Positions 1-7,240 of a stretch of 12,400 nt of DNA are shown one piece after another (position 1 is the stretch's first letter; each line of letters starts with the position of its first letter). The position numbers and the translations under genes are program-made. The stretch covers positions 1-12,400 of the forward strand of contig CAUJFT010000406.1 of NCBI GenBank assembly GCA_963169475.1, written 5' to 3'. Origin of the DNA: Bacteroidota bacterium. GTDB lineage: Bacteria; Bacteroidota; Bacteroidia; J057. The notes under the pieces are model-generated. The model was not told where the DNA came from, did not search any database, and saw only the letters and a list, made by a program, of their open reading frames with translations.

Positions 1-1838
1 CGGTCTGGAGCAAACTCTGCAATCACGTTTCCGTCCTTATCTTCGATTCGTGAAATAAAAGAAGGCTCTGTAAATACCCCTTTATTGGCAAAAGTAGCAT
101 AGGCTCCTGTCATCTCCTTTACGCTAAGGTCAGCCGTTCCAAGACAGGCCGCAGGGTGCGCTTCTATTTCTGATTTAATCCCAAGCAAATGGGCATAATC
201 CAATATTACATGAATCCCAAATTGTTTAGTAAGGCGTGCCGTTACTACATTGAGCGAATACTCCAAGGCTTTTTTGAGTGTGATATACCCACCAAAGTCA
301 TCTCCTGCATTATCCGGTTTCCAGAAAACCTTCCCATTTTTATCGTAAAAATAAACTGCTTGATTCAATTCTCTCTCACAAGGACCTTTACCATTATCCA
401 CCGCAGCACAATACACAAAGGGTTTAAAGGTAGAACCAACCTGACGTTTTCCCAAGTCTACGTGGTCATACTTAAAGTGATTGTAATTAATCCCGCCTAC
501 CCATGCTTTGATTTGTCCGGTTTGGGGATCCATTGCACACATGCCCGATTCCAAGAACCGGCTGTGATGTTTAATAGAATCCATAGGAGTCATCGTAGTA
601 TCAATTTCTCCTTTCCATGAAAATATCTGCATCTTTACTGGTTTGTCAAAATCTGAAATTAGTTCTGATTCTGGTTTTTTTGCAGTAATCCCATTTCTCC
701 ACCGTTCCGATTGCTTCATTAACCGTTTAAGCATATCGGGGTCTGTTTTCCATGCCTCTCTACCCTTGATGTTTCCCTCAAAAGCTACTTGAAGCGAAGA
801 AAGATGCTCTTTTACTGCTTGTTCGGCATACGCTTGGATACGCGTATCAATCGTAGTATAGATTTTTAATCCGTCCTTATATACGTTGTAATTCCCATTT
901 ACCGGTCCCCATTCTTCCATGAATAATCGAACTCTTTCTTTGAGGTAAGGAGCAAGATCCACCTCCACATCCGGTAATTCATCTGCTAAGACAATACGTG
1001 TTTGTTTCAGACTGTCCAGTCTCTCACGAGGAACCATATTATTGTTCGCCATTAAACCCATCACGAGATTTCGTCTTTCCTTCGCCTCATTTGTTTCCTT
1101 ATCTCTATCCTTATAGGGATTGTAAACCCCCTGCCCCTTTAACATTCCAACAAGCATTGCCGCTTCGGGTATTGTCAAGTCTTTTGCATCTTTTTTAAAT
1201 AATTTTTTGGAGGCGGTTTGTATGCCGTATGTATTCCCATAAATATTTACTGTATTCAGATAGGCACGAATGATTTCTTGTTTGGTAAACTTTTTTTCCA
1301 ATAGTATTGCAACCATTGCCTCTTTTAGCTTGCGAGTAAGACTTACTTCTCTCCCAATATTTTTATAAAGGTTACGTGCAAGTTGCATGGTAATTGTACT
1401 TGCCCCACGAATTTCGCCACCCGTTACCCAATTATAAATAATGGCAGGATATGACCACCCGTCTAATCCCGAATGCTCATAAAAACGCTCATCTTCTGTA
1501 GCAATAAGTGCATTAATTACATGCGGAGAAATTTGGTCTAGGTCCACCGTGATTCGGTTTTCCCCTTTATGAATATAACCCAATATTTTCCCATCAGCGG
1601 AATACATTTCCGAAGAAACAATAGGCTTGGGGCGTTCTATTTCTTCTAGAGAAGGTAAAGTACCACTCACATTCATGTATAATGAAAAAAGATACAAAGG
1701 AGGAGCAAGCACTACTACCCAAAAAAGTATTCTAGGAATCCAATACAATATATTGTATTTCAATTGCTTATCCTCTGATGGTGGAGGGACAATCGGCTTG
1801 GATAAAGGGGGCGTATTTGATATATTATTATTATCCAT
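1..1838 (-). CDS. Class A penicillin-binding protein 1A (bifunctional transglycosylase/transpeptidase), 3' end beyond window
   Basis: This enzyme polymerises lipid II into glycan strands and cross-links the stem peptides at the inner membrane. Translating the minus strand from the ATG at 1838-1836 gives 612 codons without a stop, so the C-terminus lies beyond the left edge. Visible in order are a membrane anchor at about residues 28-52, then a GT51 glycosyltransferase domain with ATEDERFYEH (catalytic Glu115), GASTITMQLARN at 145-156, RKLKEAM near 169-175 and YLNTVNIYGN. The transpeptidase domain follows with GSTFKPF (catalytic Ser469, Lys472) and SLN at 528-530. The KTG motif would lie outside the window. 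GT motif 2 has M where many homologues have Q (GASTITMQ). The start is chosen because it precedes the anchor and follows a -7 element. Family membership is near certain; the exact paralogue (mrcA/ponA type) is not resolved. Confidence 0.96.
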   Translation of the reverse strand, partial: MDNNNISNTPPLSKPIVPPPSEDKQLKYNILYWIPRILFWVVVLAPPLYLFSLYMNVSGTLPSLEEIERPKPIVSSEMYSADGKILGYIHKGENRITVDLDQISPHVINALIATEDERFYEHSGLDGWSYPAIIYNWVTGGEIRGASTITMQLARNLYKNIGREVSLTRKLKEAMVAILLEKKFTKQEIIRAYLNTVNIYGNTYGIQTASKKLFKKDAKDLTIPEAAMLVGMLKGQGVYNPYKDRDKETNEAKERRNLVMGLMANNNMVPRERLDSLKQTRIVLADELPDVEVDLAPYLKERVRLFMEEWGPVNGNYNVYKDGLKIYTTIDTRIQAYAEQAVKEHLSSLQVAFEGNIKGREAWKTDPDMLKRLMKQSERWRNGITAKKPESELISDFDKPVKMQIFSWKGEIDTTMTPMDSIKHHSRFLESGMCAMDPQTGQIKAWVGGINYNHFKYDHVDLGKRQVGSTFKPFVYCAAVDNGKGPCERELNQAVYFYDKNGKVFWKPDNAGDDFGGYITLKKALEYSLNVVTARLTKQFGIHVILDYAHLLGIKSEIEAHPAACLGTADLSVKEMTGAYATFANKGVFTEPSFISRIEDKDGNVIAEFAPD

Positions 1839-1873
1839 AAATATAGTCTGACTAATCAATAGTTTCTACGGCA

Positions 1874-1881
1874 CAAATTTA
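1874..1881 (-). promoter_or_regulatory. Candidate Bacteroidota -7 promoter element for the PBP gene
   Basis: The minus strand reads TAAATTTG here, an exact match to the Bacteroidota -7 consensus TAnnTTTG, and would give a leader of roughly 30 nt before the ATG at 1838. No TTG sits at the usual 17-23 bp upstream, so only half of the promoter is supported. Confidence 0.4.
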
Positions 1882-1938
1882 ACAAAAATTATGCGAAAGA
1901 AGGGTGAAATATGATTTTTAAATTGTATCAGACCTTTC

Positions 1939-1972
1939 TAATCCCCTAAACTCTTTTAGCGTAGAGGGATTA
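1939..1972. other. Imperfect hairpin in the gap between the 177-residue gene and the PBP gene
   Basis: TAATCCC (1939-1945) pairs with GGGATTA (1966-1972), and inside it CTAAA (1946-1950) pairs with TTTAG (1955-1959), with a 6-nt bulge on one side. It begins 11 bp after the stop codon of the 177-residue gene. There is no U-tract directly after it on the minus strand, so a weak terminator or processing hairpin is only a possibility. Confidence 0.3.
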
Positions 1973-1982
1973 GCTACATTTT

Positions 1983-2516
1983 TTAGTCCCCCTCCTTGTT
2001 TTTTTTCGCTTCATTTTCGGGAGGAAGTAGGGGTTTTGCCTTGATAGGGGGTTTCTTCATAGAAGGCGGAGGGGTATTGAGAACGGGCGGATTTTCCGCT
2101 TCATTTTCGGGAGCCAGTATGGGTTTTGCCTTGATAGGGGGTTTCTTCATAGAAGGCGGAGGGGTATTGAGAACGGGTGGATTTTCCGCTTCATTTTCGA
2201 GAGGAAGTAGGGGTTTTGCCTTGATAGGGGGCTTCTTCATAGAAGGTGGAGGGGTAGTAACTTGAGTGTCATCTTTGGGTGCTATCTCCCTATCTTTTAC
2301 AAGGGGCTGTTCTTCTTTGGGAGAAGAACTAGCAATAGGAGCAGAATAGGCGAAAGCGATTCGGAGCGGGTTAAAAAGAAACTTTTTTTGATGGTCAAAA
2401 GATTTCTCTCCCATCAACCTATAAAGGTTACATAACTTCTGCCATTCGTCAGGCTTTTCAGCTTTGAATCGTTCGCTGTCTATCTTTTTTTTATGCAGAA
2501 ATACCTCAAAATTCAT
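1983..2516 (-). CDS. Small conserved Bacteroidota protein with repetitive proline-rich tail
   Basis: The 177-residue product has two unlike parts. The first 55 or so residues (FLHKKKID, GEKSFDHQKKFLFNPLR) resemble a small cytosolic protein family I recall from Bacteroidota, with no function known to me. The rest is low complexity: a linker rich in S, E, K and D, then almost three copies of a 30-residue unit containing TPPPSMKKPPIKAKP and ENEAENPPVLN. There is no signal peptide and no membrane segment. Each unit holds a PPP tract, which in general needs EF-P for efficient translation. The tail is probably disordered. It starts 91 bp downstream of the phosphatase gene and ends 144 bp before the PBP gene on the same strand. 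The start ATG at 2516 opens the conserved part directly. No function is proposed. Confidence 0.8.
   Translation of the reverse strand: MNFEVFLHKKKIDSERFKAEKPDEWQKLCNLYRLMGEKSFDHQKKFLFNPLRIAFAYSAPIASSSPKEEQPLVKDREIAPKDDTQVTTPPPSMKKPPIKAKPLLPLENEAENPPVLNTPPPSMKKPPIKAKPILAPENEAENPPVLNTPPPSMKKPPIKAKPLLPPENEAKKNKEGD
2007..2256. repeat. In-frame 90-bp tandem repeat, about 2.8 copies
   Basis: Copies start at 2007, 2097 and 2187, each beginning CGCTTCATTTTCG on the plus strand. The third copy stops matching at about 2256. The copies differ at only a few positions, and the period of 90 is a multiple of three, so copy-number change keeps the reading frame of the host gene. Each copy encodes 30 residues of the proline-rich tail. 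Confidence 0.95.
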
Positions 2517-2607
2517 AGGCTTTTAGAAGAGAATAGTGTAAAAGATTTCAGATTTTTACTAACAGTCAGTTTCAAACAGATAATTCTAAAGGGGTAAAAT
2601 CGAAAAC

Positions 2608-3453
2608 TTAACCGTTTGCTTTGCGTTGAGAATAAATATGTTTTTTTTCCATAATAATTTTTAAGACTTCGTCATGAAAATTTCCGTTAGTGGCAATAAT
2701 TTCTTTTACAAATAAGTGATTATTCTCTCCTGAAAAATCCGAAACGCTGCCACCAGCTTCTTGTACGAGTAAGCTACCCGCCGCTACGTCCCACGCATTT
2801 AGCTTAAATTCAAAGAAACCGTCAAACCTACCACAAGCCACATAAGCAAGGTCAATCGCCGCGCTCCCCATTCTTCTTAGTCCGTGTGAAGCGGGCATCA
2901 TTGTTTTTAATATATCAAGATACTCCTCTATCCACCCAAATTTAGTATAAGGGAATCCCGTAGCCATCAATGCCGAAGCAAGTACGGGTGCGCTAGACAC
3001 GTGTATTCTCTTTTGATTCAAAAAAGCCCCCTTTCCTTTTTCGGCGAAAAATAGTTCATCTCCCGGTATTTTATACACATAGCCTATCAAAGTTTCTTCC
3101 CTATATTGGAGAGCCAAACTAATGGCAAAAAAAGGTAATCCATGAATAAAATTAGTAGTACCATCTAAAGGGTCAATAATCCACCGGTATTCACTATCTG
3201 AAAGGTGAATACCGGTTTCTTCATTGATAAATCCCGCATCTGGAATCAATTTTTTGCATCCGGTAACCAGCATTTTTTCTGCTGTTTTATCTACATAGGA
3301 AACCATGTCATTCTTCCCTTTATATTCGATTTGTTCGGAGGAGAAGTTTTCCCATTCGGAGAGAATAAATCTTCCCGTATCGAGAATTAGGGTTTGAAGG
3401 CTTTGATAAAACTCAAGGGTGAACAGCTTTTCTGGCTCAATAGAGGGATACAT
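2608..3453 (-). CDS. Inositol monophosphatase family protein (SuhB-like)
   Basis: This is a Mg2+-dependent phosphatase of the FIG superfamily, probably cytosolic, acting on inositol-1-phosphate or a related sugar phosphate. The metal-binding signatures are all present: NEET at 77-80, DPLDGTT at 94-100 and WDVAAG at 221-226, with Asp55 in the upstream YVDKTAEK segment. At 281 residues it is slightly longer than the usual 260-270. It starts 34 bp after the stop of the cytochrome c peroxidase gene on the same strand, so it is probably co-transcribed with it. Substrate cannot be told from sequence: members include inositol monophosphatases, 3'(2'),5'-bisphosphate nucleotidases and histidinol phosphatases. 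The DPLDGTTNF form and general layout fit IMPase/SuhB best. Confidence 0.93.
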   Translation of the reverse strand: MYPSIEPEKLFTLEFYQSLQTLILDTGRFILSEWENFSSEQIEYKGKNDMVSYVDKTAEKMLVTGCKKLIPDAGFINEETGIHLSDSEYRWIIDPLDGTTNFIHGLPFFAISLALQYREETLIGYVYKIPGDELFFAEKGKGAFLNQKRIHVSSAPVLASALMATGFPYTKFGWIEEYLDILKTMMPASHGLRRMGSAAIDLAYVACGRFDGFFEFKLNAWDVAAGSLLVQEAGGSVSDFSGENNHLFVKEIIATNGNFHDEVLKIIMEKKHIYSQRKANG

Positions 3454-3487
3454 TTACTTTTTTGATATAAAGGATTCGTACGATATT

Positions 3488-4513
3488 TTATTCCTCCGTA
3501 AAACGCGTATCCGTCAAAAAGTCAGTATCGGTTAGCGTTTTGAGAAAGGTAATGATTTTTGTTTTTTCGGGTTCGGTAAGCGCAATACCCAAAGTTCCGG
3601 ACTGATTTAGCATGGGGTCAAGGTTTGGGGTATTTTGAACACCGGACTGATAATGGTCTAATACTGCATTTAACGTAACAAATCTTCCGTCGTGCATATA
3701 GGGACCTGTTTTTTCGATATTCCTAAGCGTGGGGATACGGAATTTATATAAATCCACCGGATTTAACGTAATGTGCGCTCTGCCGGAGTCTTGGGTTAAA
3801 GCCAAGCCGTTATTTCTGAATGAAAAATCGGTAAAAAGTGTTCCTTTATGGCAGCTCTCACATTTTTGTTTAAATATATCCAATCCTTCTGTCTCCTCTG
3901 CGGTCAAAGCCTCTTCGTTTCGTAGAAACTTATCGTATTTAGAATTGGAGGAAACAAGCATCTTCATAAATTCCCCTAAGGCTTTTCCCATTAATCCCGT
4001 ATTGATTTGAGCGGAGCTAGTGATTCCGTAAGCGTCTTTAAAGAGTTTATTGTAATCATTGCTTCTTTTCAGGCGTTCAATTGCTTGGTCTAAGGGTAAG
4101 TCCATTTCAAGGGGATTCTCTATGGGACCGAAAGGCTGGAGGTCTAATTGCAGTACGCCTCCGTCCCAGAAGAAAGAGGGTTGCCATGCAAGATTTTGTA
4201 TAGAGGGGGCATTTCTTTTTCCAAGGCGATTAAAAACGCCATGGCTTAAATCATGGTCAATATGAGCAAATGCTCCTTTTTGCTGATGACAACTTCCGCA
4301 GGAAATAGTACTATCCACAGATAAAATGGGGTCATAGAATAGTCTTTTACCCAGCGCAAAGCCCTCTTTGGTAACGTCTTGCGTGTATATTACCGCAGGA
4401 AAATGAGTAGGTGCAACGAATTTAATTTCTTTGTCTGGCTCCGGTTTAGGGGGACAACCGGTTAATATTACGGTTGTGATAATAAAAAATAGTAGAATCT
4501 TTACGGTTTTCAT
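3488..4513 (-). CDS. Lipoprotein di-haem cytochrome c peroxidase (CCP/MauG family)
   Basis: This is a predicted periplasm-exposed, lipid-anchored di-haem c protein. Classical members reduce H2O2 to water with electrons from small cytochromes. The sequence opens with a type II signal peptide ending ILTGC (lipidated Cys20). Haem attachment motifs are CGSCH at 72-76 and CESCH at 218-222. The late motif RIPTLRN, followed by GPYMHDGRF at 270-278, carries Met273/His274 in the usual distal-ligand region. At 341 residues it has the normal length of the family. The ATG at 4513 is immediately preceded by AAAGGA, too close to act as a standard ribosome binding site. It is the first of a run of minus-strand genes and diverges from the PorG-like gene. 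Peroxidase versus MauG-type oxidase cannot be decided from sequence. Confidence 0.93.
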   Translation of the reverse strand: MKTVKILLFFIITTVILTGCPPKPEPDKEIKFVAPTHFPAVIYTQDVTKEGFALGKRLFYDPILSVDSTISCGSCHQQKGAFAHIDHDLSHGVFNRLGKRNAPSIQNLAWQPSFFWDGGVLQLDLQPFGPIENPLEMDLPLDQAIERLKRSNDYNKLFKDAYGITSSAQINTGLMGKALGEFMKMLVSSNSKYDKFLRNEEALTAEETEGLDIFKQKCESCHKGTLFTDFSFRNNGLALTQDSGRAHITLNPVDLYKFRIPTLRNIEKTGPYMHDGRFVTLNAVLDHYQSGVQNTPNLDPMLNQSGTLGIALTEPEKTKIITFLKTLTDTDFLTDTRFTEE

Positions 4514-4717
4514 TCCTTTATGAGTTTGTTGTTTAAGGTTAAAAAATAGGACTTTGCCTCTTACTACCCTAACCCTATAATAATTAAAAGGTTTGATTCA
4601 TGGACCAGAAAATAAAACCATTATCTAATCAGGTGAAAAATAACTAATATCTTGTGAATTAATGATTAATGTTAGGTCAATTTTCAATGGTTGTCAAATA
4701 GAATGGTATTGTATTTG

Positions 4718-4833
4718 CTTATCGTAATCAAATTTTTCTGGGTAAGTCTCCGTTATTCAAACGCGAGGATAGACTGATTACGAATAGGCTGGTGAGAAAA
4801 TGAGGGATAGCATTTTTGTACTCATCGTAATTA
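4718..4833. promoter_or_regulatory. Three spaced copies of a 13-bp motif, candidate regulator binding sites
   Basis: The motif CTNWTCGTAATYA occurs at 4718-4730 (plus, CTTATCGTAATCA), 4775-4787 (minus, CTATTCGTAATCA) and 4821-4833 (plus, CTCATCGTAATTA). Centre-to-centre distances are 57 and 46 bp. The copies sit between divergent genes and upstream of the candidate promoter of the PorG-like gene. A binding-site role is inferred from number, similarity and place. Confidence 0.4.
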
Positions 4834-4893
4834 GCCTTGTAAAGTACCCCCCAAAATCTTGATATAATTTCGAACTTTTTGGTATGAAACTAT

Positions 4894-4901
4894 TAATTTT
4901 G
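4894..4901 (+). promoter_or_regulatory. Candidate -7 promoter element for the PorG-like gene
   Basis: TAATTTTG matches TAnnTTTG exactly and would start transcription about 30 nt before the ATG at 4941. No TTG lies at the normal 17-23 bp distance; the nearest TTTG (4878-4881) is only 12 bp away. The element lies downstream of the alternative ATG at 4884, which supports the later start. Confidence 0.35.
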
Positions 4902-4940
4902 GGGCGTTTTTGGGTAAAAAAAGCATTTAATTTAAATTTT

Positions 4941-5753
4941 ATGAAGCGGATTTGTGTAATCGTTTTGGTTTTTTTGATGACAATCATTGGGATTTATGCC
5001 CAAAAGACTTCGTTTACCATAGGACCGGGAACCGTATGGTATCTTGGAGATATGCAGCAAACGCTGCAAGATGTACGGCCGGCGTTAGCATTTCATTACA
5101 AAATTAATCTATACAAAAATTATAATGTCAGAATCGGGTTATTTCATGGTTATTATGGTGCTGACGATGCCAATACCGCAGCGAATAAAAATCGTTCTTT
5201 ACGATTTACAAGCCCGCTTACGGAGGGGAATATTCAATTTGTATATGACTTTATCTCTCAATCGCAGGACCGTAACGGACGCGAATGGGTTTCGCGATTT
5301 CCTTTTACTCCCTATGTTTATGTGGGTGTAGGAGGGGTGTTTTTTAATCCCCGTGTAGAGAAAGAAGGAGGGTGGTTAGACCTCCAACCCTTGGGGACAG
5401 AGGGGCAGTATATAATGAGAGGAGATGGCTACCCTAAGCCTTATAAGCTATTTCAGTTGATAGTACCCGGAGGAATTGGATTTCAATATCGGTTTAATCG
5501 TCATTGGGGTGCCGGTTTCGATGCCGGTTATCGCTATACTTTGACTGATTATTTAGATGATGTGAGTGGATATTACCCGAATATGGAGGAACTAAGGTCT
5601 TTTAGTGGAATTGCGGCAGTACAGCAATCAGACCCTAAACTTCTGCACGAAGAGGGTATGTTAAGAGGAAATCCCAAAAATAAAGATTCTTATATTCTTG
5701 CGTCTTTTTCGCTCTCCTATTATTTTATCAAGAAGAGTTGTCCTACTCCATAA
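4941..5753 (+). CDS. PorG-like outer-membrane beta-barrel protein (DUF6089-type)
   Basis: This is a predicted outer-membrane barrel related to PorG, a component of the type IX secretion system of Bacteroidota. From the ATG at 4941 the 270-residue product starts MKRICVIVLV with a signal peptide ending near IYAQ (about residue 21). Family-like landmarks are YLGDM at 34-38, LQPLGTEGQ at 148-156 and TDYLDDVS at 202-209, with a terminal beta strand YILASFSLSYYF. Many alternating aromatic/polar strands fit a barrel. An in-frame ATG at 4884 would add 19 residues before the signal peptide and is rejected. The gene stands alone, convergent with prmC and divergent from the cytochrome gene. Bacteroidota carry several DUF6089 paralogues, so a direct secretion role is only likely, not shown. 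Confidence 0.8.
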   Translation: MKRICVIVLVFLMTIIGIYAQKTSFTIGPGTVWYLGDMQQTLQDVRPALAFHYKINLYKNYNVRIGLFHGYYGADDANTAANKNRSLRFTSPLTEGNIQFVYDFISQSQDRNGREWVSRFPFTPYVYVGVGGVFFNPRVEKEGGWLDLQPLGTEGQYIMRGDGYPKPYKLFQLIVPGGIGFQYRFNRHWGAGFDAGYRYTLTDYLDDVSGYYPNMEELRSFSGIAAVQQSDPKLLHEEGMLRGNPKNKDSYILASFSLSYYFIKKSCPTP

Positions 5754-5813
5754 TAGGGATAAAAAGGTCGTAAGTCTTGACCGAATATAGTTTTCGATAC
5801 AAACAGCAATTCC

Positions 5814-6695
5814 TTATATCGGATTAGATTTTTCAAGGGGGAGCACTGCCCTTATCATTCTTTCTTTCCCGTGTATATCTGTTTTTAGTTTGATTTCGGA
5901 GAAGCCTTTTTCTTCAAAAAGACGATAGATTTTTGCTGCAAAGGGAGGGTGAATTTCAAAATAGAGGCTTCCGCCGGGTTGGAGTATTTTTAAGGCTAAC
6001 TCCATGATTTTCTCATAAAATAATAATGGGTTTTCGTCAGGTACAAAAAGTGCGAGGGAAGGCTCATAATCTTTTACATGTGTCGCCATCTCTTCCGCTT
6101 CTTTTGCCGGCACATAGGGAGGATTAGAAACGATATAATGAAAATATGGCGTAAGACGAATTTCAGGATTAAAGATGTCTTGGACACAAAAGTCCACAGA
6201 GGCACGTAGCGAACGGTTATTTTCTATGGCTACGTTTATAGCCGCTTTGCTAATGTCCCACGCTTTTACTATGGGTGCTTTGCCAGCTTGGATGAGATTT
6301 AGCCAAAGAGAGAGGGCAATGCACCCGCTTCCTGTACCTATATCAAGGATTATGGGTGTTTTTTCGGTGATATTTTTCATCATCCAATATACCAAACTTT
6401 CGGTTTCTCCTCTGGGTATGAGGACATCAGGACTTACTTTGAATTTTCTGTTGTCGAACCATTCATATCCTATTACATATTGTATAGGCTCCCCTCCTAT
6501 GATTCTTTGTACCTTATTCTCTACGTCTAATTGTTGTTCGGGAGTAACTTGCATTTGGGTATTCAAAGCCCATAATTTCCAAGGCTTATTTGTCATATCC
6601 TCTAATAAGATTCTTGCAAGCGATTGGGCTTCTCCTTGCGTGTGGTGAGGAGAAAGCATGGTGATGATTTCTTTATTTAGTATGTGTAGTGTCAT
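5814..6695 (-). CDS. prmC: Peptide chain release factor N5-glutamine methyltransferase (PrmC/HemK)
   Basis: This enzyme methylates the Gln of the GGQ motif in release factors RF1/RF2, using S-adenosylmethionine, in the cytosol. Numbering from the ATG at 6695 (293 residues) gives an N-terminal helical domain, then GEPIQYVIG at 68-76, IPRGETE at 93-99, the SAM-binding DIGTGSG at 118-124 and the catalytic SNPPYV (NPPY at 191-194). The frame stays open upstream to a TTG at 6797, but that adds 34 residues unlike the family, and MTLHILNKEI matches the usual start region. The normal IPRPETE motif has Gly in place of the second Pro. The gene converges with the PorG-like gene (60 bp apart) and diverges from the unknown gene at 6825. 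Confidence 0.94.
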   Translation of the reverse strand: MTLHILNKEIITMLSPHHTQGEAQSLARILLEDMTNKPWKLWALNTQMQVTPEQQLDVENKVQRIIGGEPIQYVIGYEWFDNRKFKVSPDVLIPRGETESLVYWMMKNITEKTPIILDIGTGSGCIALSLWLNLIQAGKAPIVKAWDISKAAINVAIENNRSLRASVDFCVQDIFNPEIRLTPYFHYIVSNPPYVPAKEAEEMATHVKDYEPSLALFVPDENPLLFYEKIMELALKILQPGGSLYFEIHPPFAAKIYRLFEEKGFSEIKLKTDIHGKERMIRAVLPLEKSNPI

Positions 6696-6710
6696 AAAAA
6701 AGGAAGTTTT

Positions 6711-6744
6711 ATTGAAAAAAAAACAGAAAGATGAACTATCTTTG
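6711..6744 (+). promoter_or_regulatory. Promoter for the 134-residue unknown gene
   Basis: ATTG at 6711-6714 is followed after 22 bp by TATCTTTG at 6737-6744, which fits the Bacteroidota form TTG-N17-23-TAnnTTTG. Transcription would begin near 6751, about 75 nt before the ATG at 6825. It is the most complete promoter match in the window. Confidence 0.55.
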
Positions 6745-6824
6745 TAAACAGAAACTTGGGTTAAGTATTGCTCAAAGGGATTTTCGTTTGTAAGCAAATA
6801 AAAACAATATTTTATTACTTCGAT

Positions 6825-7229
6825 ATGATTTCAGCACAATTTTTGGTTCCCCCGTCATTTAACGCGAATATACTCTCTTTTGATATTACCCTTACATCGC
6901 CGCCGGAAGGAGTGGAGGAATTGGTGGAGATTCGCAGTGCAATATATAGTGTATTCGGAGGGGTAGAGGAAAAAACAATCGAAAACTGTTTAGGGGCAGA
7001 GGTTTTGCCGTTTAAGCAGCCTGTAAAACAATTGTATTTCCCCTTTACGATTTGCAGACAATTAAAGATTCATTTTCCCCAAAGAAATACTACTTTCTCG
7101 TTTATTCTCCCCAAAATTAGTGCGTTAGAAACGTTATTGAAGCAAGAAAGTCCAGAGTATATCCTTAGAATAGAGGTACTGACTAATTCCGGGATAGAAA
7201 GGAAAGATTTTCGGATACCGTTTGAATAA
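6825..7229 (+). CDS. Protein of unknown function, 134 residues
   Basis: I do not recognise this protein. Read from the ATG at 6825 it starts MISAQFLVPPSF. It has no signal peptide, no membrane segment and no cysteine pair suggesting metal binding. Alternating hydrophobic stretches such as VKQLYFPFTI and EYILRIEVLT suggest a compact, beta-rich cytosolic domain. The upstream extension to TTG at 6768 is rejected because TTG is rare as a start, the added residues look random, and the promoter at 6711-6744 leaves a normal leader to 6825. No Shine-Dalgarno sequence is seen, as is usual in Bacteroidota. It is a single-gene unit, divergent from prmC and ending only 11 bp from the stop codon of the convergent secreted-protein gene. 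A clear promoter and an intact frame support a real gene. Confidence 0.75.
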   Translation: MISAQFLVPPSFNANILSFDITLTSPPEGVEELVEIRSAIYSVFGGVEEKTIENCLGAEVLPFKQPVKQLYFPFTICRQLKIHFPQRNTTFSFILPKISALETLLKQESPEYILRIEVLTNSGIERKDFRIPFE

Positions 7230-7240
7230 CCGCTCTATTT

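Larger units (their letters stand above)
4514..4940. other. Divergent intergenic region, no gene seen
   Basis: This 427-bp AT-rich stretch separates the start of the cytochrome c peroxidase gene (minus) from the start of the PorG-like gene (plus). I see no convincing coding sequence or RNA gene. It contains three copies of a 13-bp motif (listed separately) and a candidate -7 element for the plus-strand gene. No exact TAnnTTTG was found for the minus-strand gene. Confidence 0.7.

Noticed and set aside
189..620. Plus-strand open frames inside the PBP gene (also at 998-1198 and 1627-1851)
   Set aside because: They are antisense to a well-conserved PBP reading frame and have no recognisable domain or promoter.
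1996..2265. Plus-strand open frame with repeated GGFFIEGGG units
   Set aside because: It is the antisense shadow of the 90-bp tandem repeats. A period divisible by three with no stop in one copy keeps every copy open.
4884..4940. Upstream ATG start of the PorG-like gene
   Set aside because: It puts 19 residues in front of a clear signal peptide and lies upstream of the -7 element at 4894-4901.
5754..5813. Bidirectional terminator between the PorG-like gene and prmC
   Set aside because: Only a 4-5 bp GGTC/GACC stem without a T-run is visible; not enough to call.
6696..6797. Extended PrmC start at TTG 6797
   Set aside because: The extra 34 residues are unlike the PrmC N-terminus, and the ATG at 6695 begins the expected helical domain.
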